The notes beneath the pieces are model-generated. The model was not told the DNA's origin. It worked only from the letters and a program-made list of their open reading frames with translations, and did not search any database. This document shows positions 59,402-64,000 of a stretch of DNA of 64,000 nucleotides, piece after piece (position 1 is the stretch's first letter; every line of letters starts with the position of its first letter). Where the stretch lies: contig DAIQOI010000001.1 of assembly GCA_036787955.1 (NCBI GenBank), forward strand, positions 423,193 through 487,192, in the 5' to 3' direction. Made by a program: the position numbers and the translations under genes. Source of the stretch: UBA2336 sp036787955 (lineage in GTDB: Bacteria > Bacteroidota > Bacteroidia > Cytophagales > Cyclobacteriaceae).

Positions 59402-60449
59402 GTGGCCCGATCGTACACGCGATGAACAATATATGCGCAGGGCAATGGAGCTGGCGCTTTTGGGCCGAGGTTACGTCAGTCCCAATCCGCTGGTGGGCTG
59501 TGTGGTGGTATACAACGATAAAATAATCGGTGAAGGCTGGCATAAGAAATACGGTGATGCGCATGCCGAAGTAAATGCCCTGGAATCAGTAACCGATAAA
59601 TCGCTGCTCAAAGAAAGCACCGTTTATGTAAACCTGGAACCGTGTTCACATTATGGCAAAACACCCCCTTGTGCCGATCTGCTCGTTGCCAATCGTGTGC
59701 AGCGTGTGGTGATCAGCAACGTTGATCCAAACCCTCTGGTGGATGGCGGTGGCATACGCAGACTACGCGAAACGGGGATCGAGGTAACTACCGGTGTGCT
59801 GGAAAAAGAAGGACGCGAGTTAAACAAAAGATTTTTTACATTCATAACGCAGAAACGTCCTTATATAGTTTTGAAATGGGCACAAACTGCCGATGGCTTT
59901 ATTGCAAAAGAAAATTTCCGATCGAAATGGATAAGCAACGGCTATTCACGCAGGCTGGTGCACAAGTGGCGTGCGGAAGAGGATGCCGTGCTTGCCGGTA
60001 CGCGCACCGTTTTTCATGACGACCCGCAGCTTACCGTGCGCGACTGGTCTGGAAGGAATCCCGTGCGGGTGGTGATAGACCGCTTTTTGAAGCTGAACGA
60101 TAAGTTGCATGTGTTTGATGGAAGCCAACTCACGCTGGTGTACAACCTCATTAAACATGAAGAGCGCACCAATCTGATATTAGTGCGCCTTCATGAAGAT
60201 AATTTTATCCGGCAAATACCGGACGATTTATACAAGCGAAAAATACAGTCTGTTGTAATAGAAGGAGGCGCGCAGACACTGCAGGCATTTATCGATGAAG
60301 GACTGTGGGATGAAGCACGTGTGTTTACCGCGCCCAAAACTTTTATGAAAGGCATTGCGGCACCGAGGTTAAGCGGTGTGCTGGTAAGCAGTGAGGCTGT
60401 GGGCGAAGATAAACTGGAAGTGTATGTAAAAACCAAAAGCCGTGATTGA
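59400..60449 (+). CDS. ribD: Bifunctional riboflavin deaminase/reductase
   Basis: The 349-residue protein has the N-terminal cytidine-deaminase-type domain with zinc ligands in DAHAEVNAL and LEPCSHYGKTPPCADLL, and the C-terminal dihydrofolate-reductase-like domain (VLKWAQTADGFIA, GTRTVFHDDPQLTVR, VVIEGGAQTLQAF). It carries out steps two and three of riboflavin synthesis. The longer upstream frame is antisense to prmC. No other rib genes are in the window. Confidence 0.93.
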   Translation: MWPDRTRDEQYMRRAMELALLGRGYVSPNPLVGCVVVYNDKIIGEGWHKKYGDAHAEVNALESVTDKSLLKESTVYVNLEPCSHYGKTPPCADLLVANRVQRVVISNVDPNPLVDGGGIRRLRETGIEVTTGVLEKEGRELNKRFFTFITQKRPYIVLKWAQTADGFIAKENFRSKWISNGYSRRLVHKWRAEEDAVLAGTRTVFHDDPQLTVRDWSGRNPVRVVIDRFLKLNDKLHVFDGSQLTLVYNLIKHEERTNLILVRLHEDNFIRQIPDDLYKRKIQSVVIEGGAQTLQAFIDEGLWDEARVFTAPKTFMKGIAAPRLSGVLVSSEAVGEDKLEVYVKTKSRD

Positions 60450-60583
60450 GTGCCACGGTTTATCGGCTTAGTTTTACGCAATTATGCCGGTCAGAACTTG
60501 CCCGGTAAGCCCTGCTCGAAAAAATTAATCTGGTTTAATCTGTTTCAGTTATTTTTCAGGATTAAAGTAAAAAGATACGGTGG

Positions 60584-61066
60584 ATGGCAGAGGAACTAAA
60601 AATTTCAGCTACAGCGGATAAAGCTGAAAAATACCGGGAGCTGCTTCCGCAACTGAGTGCACTAATGGCCGGGGAAAACGATCTGACAGCCAACCTGGCC
60701 AATGTGGCGGCTGCGTTGAAACAGGCTTTCGACTTTTTTTGGGTTGGATTTTATATAGTAAAGGAAAACCAGCTTGTGCTCGGACCTTTTCAAGGGCCCA
60801 TAGCCTGTACGCGTATTGATTACGGCAAGGGCGTATGCGGAACGGCATGGAAAGAAAAGCGAACCATTATTGTGCCTGATGTGGAGCAATTTCCCGGCCA
60901 TATTGCGTGCAGCTCTTTATCAAAATCTGAAATTGTTGTGCCGGCTTTTCGGCAAGGCGAGGTAGCACTGGTGCTGGATGTAGACAGCGACAGACTGCAC
61001 GACTTTGATGAAGCCGACAGGGAAGGACTGGAAAAAATAATGCGCTTGATCGAAGCCGGTCTTTAA
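60584..61066 (+). CDS. Free methionine-R-sulfoxide reductase (GAF domain)
   Basis: The 160-residue GAF protein has all three redox cysteines of fRMsr in their expected contexts: GPIACTRIDYGKG, GVCGTAWKE and GHIACSSLSKSEIVVP. It reduces free methionine-R-sulfoxide to methionine with thioredoxin. It stands in a plus-strand group with ribD upstream and a secreted repeat protein downstream. Confidence 0.93.
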   Translation: MAEELKISATADKAEKYRELLPQLSALMAGENDLTANLANVAAALKQAFDFFWVGFYIVKENQLVLGPFQGPIACTRIDYGKGVCGTAWKEKRTIIVPDVEQFPGHIACSSLSKSEIVVPAFRQGEVALVLDVDSDRLHDFDEADREGLEKIMRLIEAGL

Positions 61067-61083
61067 CGGAGATTTACTACCTT

Positions 61084-61091
61084 TAATTTTG
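61084..61091 (+). promoter_or_regulatory. -7 box (TAATTTTG) for the three-repeat secreted protein
   Basis: TAATTTTG is a full TAnnTTTG match 23 bases before the ATG at 61115. Confidence 0.5.
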
Positions 61092-61114
61092 TTGTTTAAA
61101 GACCCCTTCTCTTA

Positions 61115-62089
61115 ATGAAACCTGCTCTTACAATCATTGCCCTGCTGACTTTAGTTGCAGCCTGGGCGCAAATTGGTGCAGCAGCACAACAACCGAAACT
61201 AAATGGAGTATGGGTAAATAATCAGTTCGGCTATCGGTTGACGTTGATACTTAATGAAGATGGCACAGGCGAATTTGACGGTGAAGCCATTCGCTATACC
61301 GTGTCGGGCAACAGGCTGTCCATAACCCAGTCGGGCATGACCACAAATTATCTATACGCCGTATCAGGCAATACCCTTACACTTTCCGGAGGGGATATTG
61401 ACGGAACAATTTCATTTAACCGGCAGTTGCAGGCCGGCAATAGCCCGGCAAGAAATCAACCTGCCGGCCAGGGAGAGGCAGGCAGACAAGCTGTTGTTGG
61501 CGTTTGGTCGGGGTATGGCGAAACCATTGAGTTCAGCGCAGACGGCCGCTGCACTTATCGCGGAGAAACTTTTCCTTATAGCCTGTCGGGCAATAATCTT
61601 ATCCTGCAAACCCCGATGGGTGAGGTGGTGATAAGTTATCAGATTAACGGCAATCAGATTTCGTTATTGGCTAACGGGCAGACGTTAACTTACACCAAAA
61701 GCACAACTGCAACTTTACCATCGGCTGCCGGACAAAAACATGTGGCGCAGGAACTGGTGGGAAAATGGTGTTATGTAAATGTATACTCCTCCAGCAGCGG
61801 GGGTAGCACCACAGAAAAATGCATTACACTGAATGCTGACGGAACGTATGAATATTACGGAGAAACTTCTCGCAGCGTAAACACCGATGCTTACTATGGC
61901 GGTACCAATTCACAAAGCAGCGACCGGGGCACCTGGTCGTATGACGGAGAGAGATTGTATTATAGTTCACAGAGCGGACAGTCTGGTTCGTTTCGTCTGG
62001 AAAAACGAAACCATCCGAAAAACAACGATCCCATGATTGTACTGGATGGAGAAGCGTATGTAACCTATTATCAGAGAGCGCCCTGGTAA
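61115..62089 (+). CDS. Secreted protein with three lipocalin-like repeats
   Basis: The 324-residue protein has a signal peptide (IIALLTLVAAWAQIGAAAQ) and three repeats of about 70-100 residues at roughly 30-105, 128-195 and 212-320. Each starts G-x-W (GVWVNNQ, GVWSGYG, GKWCYVN), continues with a strand carrying D-G-x-x (NEDGTGEFDGE, SADGRCTYRGE, NADGTYEYYGE) and two of them have YxxSGNxL. This resembles lipocalin-like or DUF5640-type beta barrels. A Ser/Gly-rich loop makes the last repeat longer. Ligand unknown. Confidence 0.75.
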   Translation: MKPALTIIALLTLVAAWAQIGAAAQQPKLNGVWVNNQFGYRLTLILNEDGTGEFDGEAIRYTVSGNRLSITQSGMTTNYLYAVSGNTLTLSGGDIDGTISFNRQLQAGNSPARNQPAGQGEAGRQAVVGVWSGYGETIEFSADGRCTYRGETFPYSLSGNNLILQTPMGEVVISYQINGNQISLLANGQTLTYTKSTTATLPSAAGQKHVAQELVGKWCYVNVYSSSSGGSTTEKCITLNADGTYEYYGETSRSVNTDAYYGGTNSQSSDRGTWSYDGERLYYSSQSGQSGSFRLEKRNHPKNNDPMIVLDGEAYVTYYQRAPW

Positions 62090-62163
62090 TTCACTTACCA
62101 CCGGCATAATTTACCTTTCAGCGGCTATGATTTTTTGATACCTTGAAGGTAAAAATTCTGCTT

Positions 62164-63309
62164 ATGGAAAACCTGGTAAGCCGCAGGAGGTGGATTAAAT
62201 CGGCCGCAGCACTGGGTGCGGGAATTCCGCTGAGCTTAGCTATTGCCGAACAACTGATGGCCGCCCCGGTGAGCCGCGCGGAAAAACTGCATGGCATTAA
62301 CCGCCCCGGCAAACTCATCCGCCTCGGATCGAACGAAAATCCTTATGGACCGTCACCGCGTGCCAGGGAAGCCTTGCGCGCTGCAATTGCGGAATATAAC
62401 CGCTACTCGTTTAGCGAGGCGCAGGAGTTTAAAAAAGTGTTGGCCGAAAAAGAAGGGGTTTCACCGGACTATATTTTATTAGGGCATGGTTCAGGAGAGT
62501 TGCTGGCCCTTACCGGCATGAGTTTAGGACTGGAGGGCGGAGCCGTGTTATCGGCATATCCTACCTTCCGTACCCTGATGGACTATGCGGTAAAGTTTAA
62601 TGCACGGTGGGATAAAGTTGATTTGGATGAAACGCTCACCCACAATCTTGAAGCCATGGCTTCGGCTGTGAAGCCGGATACGAAAATTGTCTTTGTGGTG
62701 AACCCCAACAATCCTACGGGCACCGTCGTGGTACCGGAAAAACTGAAAAGTTTCTGCGAAGAAATGTCGCGCAAAACCATTGTATATGCTGATGAGGCTT
62801 ATCTGGAATTTCTGGAGCCTTCACAGCAACATTCCATGGTCGAGCTGGTGCGCAGCGGGCATAATGTAATTGTCTCGCGCACCTTCTCCAAAATATACGG
62901 CCTGGCCGGCCTGCGCATCGGATATATAATTGCAAAGCCCGACATTATTCAGAAGATAGCCCGTTATCAGGCCAGTGCCATCATCAATCAGGCTGCACTT
63001 GCCGCAGCAAGGGTGAGCCTGAATGACCACGAGTTTATGAATTTCACCCGGAAGAAGAATGCCGAAGCACGTGATTACTTCTGTAAGTATCTCGACAGCA
63101 AAAAATGGTTCTACGGTAAGTCGCATGCCAATGTGGTATTGTTTCCGGCACCCAAGGATGGCAAAACCATACTGGAAGAAACCGAAAAACGAGGTTTTCA
63201 GATACGGATTTGGGATTATCAGAATAAAGAATGGTGTCGTGTGAGTATTGGCACACTGGAAGAAATGAAGGCGTTTACGAGGGCATTTGATGAAGTAGTA
63301 AGTTTATGA
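62164..63309 (+). CDS. Tat-exported histidinol-phosphate aminotransferase-like protein
   Basis: The 381-residue protein has a twin-arginine signal (SRRRWIKSAAALGAG) followed by a class I/II PLP fold of the HisC type: RLGSNENPYGPSP, FVVNPNNPTGT, the YADEAYLEF cofactor region and the PLP lysine in SRTFSKIYGLAGLRIGY. Export makes a role in histidine synthesis unlikely; a periplasmic PLP enzyme of other function is more plausible. A TTG upstream start is ignored. The next gene overlaps by 4 bases. Confidence 0.88.
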   Translation: MENLVSRRRWIKSAAALGAGIPLSLAIAEQLMAAPVSRAEKLHGINRPGKLIRLGSNENPYGPSPRAREALRAAIAEYNRYSFSEAQEFKKVLAEKEGVSPDYILLGHGSGELLALTGMSLGLEGGAVLSAYPTFRTLMDYAVKFNARWDKVDLDETLTHNLEAMASAVKPDTKIVFVVNPNNPTGTVVVPEKLKSFCEEMSRKTIVYADEAYLEFLEPSQQHSMVELVRSGHNVIVSRTFSKIYGLAGLRIGYIIAKPDIIQKIARYQASAIINQAALAAARVSLNDHEFMNFTRKKNAEARDYFCKYLDSKKWFYGKSHANVVLFPAPKDGKTILEETEKRGFQIRIWDYQNKEWCRVSIGTLEEMKAFTRAFDEVVSL

Positions 63310-63560
63310 AAGCCACTTTTGAAATCAGTCTTTATCCGTTGCACAACGAATACAAGGAAATTGTGCTGATGTTCCTGAAAGATCTCAATGCATTTGCAGG
63401 TATAAAAGTTGAGACCAACGGTATGAGTACACAGATTTTTGGCGAGCTGGACGAGTTGTTTACGATCATGAATGCATTGTCCAAAAAATATTTGGAGCAT
63501 TATGATGCGGTTCTGATTTTTAAGATAGGCAAAGGGCATTTGCGTTACGAGCCATCATGA
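63306..63560 (+). CDS. YkoF-like thiamine/HMP-binding family protein
   Basis: The 84-residue protein has the pattern of a single YkoF domain: FEISLYPLHNEY, then GIKVETNGMSTQIFGELDELF and a short C-terminal strand. The Bacillus protein with two such domains binds thiamine or its pyrimidine precursor. Its ATG overlaps the aminotransferase stop (ATGA), and its stop overlaps the next ATG. Confidence 0.65.
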   Translation: MKATFEISLYPLHNEYKEIVLMFLKDLNAFAGIKVETNGMSTQIFGELDELFTIMNALSKKYLEHYDAVLIFKIGKGHLRYEPS

Positions 63561-63847
63561 CAAATAGCGGTTACACTCCCGTTGATTTTATTTACCGCGA
63601 AGCCATTGAAAAAGCTATTTCGCAGCAGCAGTATGGCCGGATTTTTTACTTTGATGACCATGAACGACTCGAATCGGCTGACGGTATTGTGGTGAAGATA
63701 GAGGAAGAACCAGACGGGTGGTGGATAGAGCTGAATACCACCGTACGTATTCGGTTGCACCGCGTGATTACGTTGTTCGGCAAACCCGGCCCCGCCTATG
63801 ACGAATATGATTTGTACAGCATCAGATGCGGAGAGTGCTCGGAATAA
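63557..63847 (+). CDS. Small protein, possibly Rof (Rho-binding antiterminator) family
   Basis: The 96-residue protein has YTPVDFIYREAIEKA, an acidic middle and a strand pair WWIELNTTVRIRLHRVITLFGKP. The end of this pattern (IRL-R-I---GKP) resembles Rof/YaeO proteins, which bind Rho, but the match is from memory and partial. The alternative is an unclassified small Sm-like beta-barrel protein. It is coupled to the YkoF-like gene by ATGA. Confidence 0.4.
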   Translation: MTNSGYTPVDFIYREAIEKAISQQQYGRIFYFDDHERLESADGIVVKIEEEPDGWWIELNTTVRIRLHRVITLFGKPGPAYDEYDLYSIRCGECSE

Positions 63848-63870
63848 TGGACACAGTCGTTGCTCCTTAA

Positions 63871-64000
63871 TCCATCGACCAACTAACCATCGACCAACTA
63901 ACCATCGACCATTAAACCATGGACCAACTAACCATGGACTATTTAACCATGGACCATTGAACCATGGACCATTGAACCATGGACCATTGAACCATGGACC
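63871..64000 (+). repeat. 15-bp minisatellite, at least 8.7 units
   Basis: Eight full units and ten bases of a ninth run to the window end at an exact 15-base period. The consensus is ACCATGGACCATTGA, with variants ACCATCGACCAACTA and ACCATGGACTATTTA at the left side and three identical units at the right. Each late unit has the palindrome CCATGG. The left edge lies 23 bases past the last gene. Confidence 0.9.

Noticed and set aside
63871..64000. CRISPR array
   Set aside because: Units are directly adjacent at 15 bp with no spacers and there are no cas genes.

Overview
The window looks like a core-chromosome segment of a member of the Bacteroidota, most likely a Cytophagales-type marine or soil bacterium. 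The reasons are a TonB with a proline-rich linker, chromosomal glnS beside gltX, DUF4254 and DUF4286 families, an F-ATPase cluster without beta and epsilon subunits, many Bacteroidota-type lipoproteins, and promoters of the TAnnTTTG (-7) class instead of TATAAT. Start sites have almost no Shine-Dalgarno sequences, so several starts were chosen from family length and from the position of the -7 box. No rRNA, tRNA, insertion sequence, prophage or CRISPR array was found.

Layout. 0-8.7 kb: outer-membrane protein end, TonB, ChrA with a 2-oxoglutarate oxygenase, an exported superoxide dismutase followed by two small genes, then GNAT, prolyl oligopeptidase and serS on the minus strand. 9-16.8 kb: rho, cysteine desulfurase with a DUF2520 gene, a sulfatase-modifying-factor-like protein, glmM, mazG and an SdpI-like protein. 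16.8-22 kb: atpBEFHAG. 22-28 kb: PAS histidine kinase, GNAT, VTT membrane protein, a DUF2892 gene preceded by a tiny membrane ORF, an AbgB-like amidohydrolase whose signal peptide is in another frame, and an SbtA-like permease. 28.4-31.4 kb: isocitrate dehydrogenase co-oriented with two small genes and divergent from a LysR regulator. 31.4-37.2 kb: penicillin acylase, Tat-exported aminotransferase, NadR-type kinase, amine oxidase. 37.3-41.5 kb: MarR remnant, 5-oxoprolinase pxpBCA, DUF389 protein. 41.8-44.4 kb: a tight cassette of two pirins, nitroreductase and OsmC. 44.4-49.5 kb: lipoproteins, an M1 peptidase, a degenerate hydroxyacyl-CoA dehydrogenase and RidA. 49.5-53 kb: glnS and gltX head to head. 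53-60.4 kb: an ATPase behind a duplicated palindromic operator, ICMT-like protein, lysine/alanine dehydrogenase family enzyme, glycosyltransferase 9 with DUF4254, a degenerate thiamine pyrophosphokinase homologue, prmC and ribD. 60.5-64 kb: fRMsr, a three-repeat secreted protein, Tat-exported HisC-like aminotransferase with a YkoF-like and a possible Rof-like gene, then a 15-bp minisatellite running off the end.

Most of the content is housekeeping (translation, termination, ATP synthesis, cell-wall precursor supply, Fe-S sulfur supply) mixed with envelope and exported enzymes. The most interesting signals are regulatory or structural: a canonical A_AAA_AAG slippery heptamer exactly where a signal peptide must be joined to an amidohydrolase, a twice-repeated TTGACTT-N6-AAGTCAA operator at 33-bp spacing, a catalytically stripped thiamine pyrophosphokinase homologue, small membrane ORFs coupled to icd and to a DUF2892 gene, and a pair of divergent genes sharing one CATG as both start codons.
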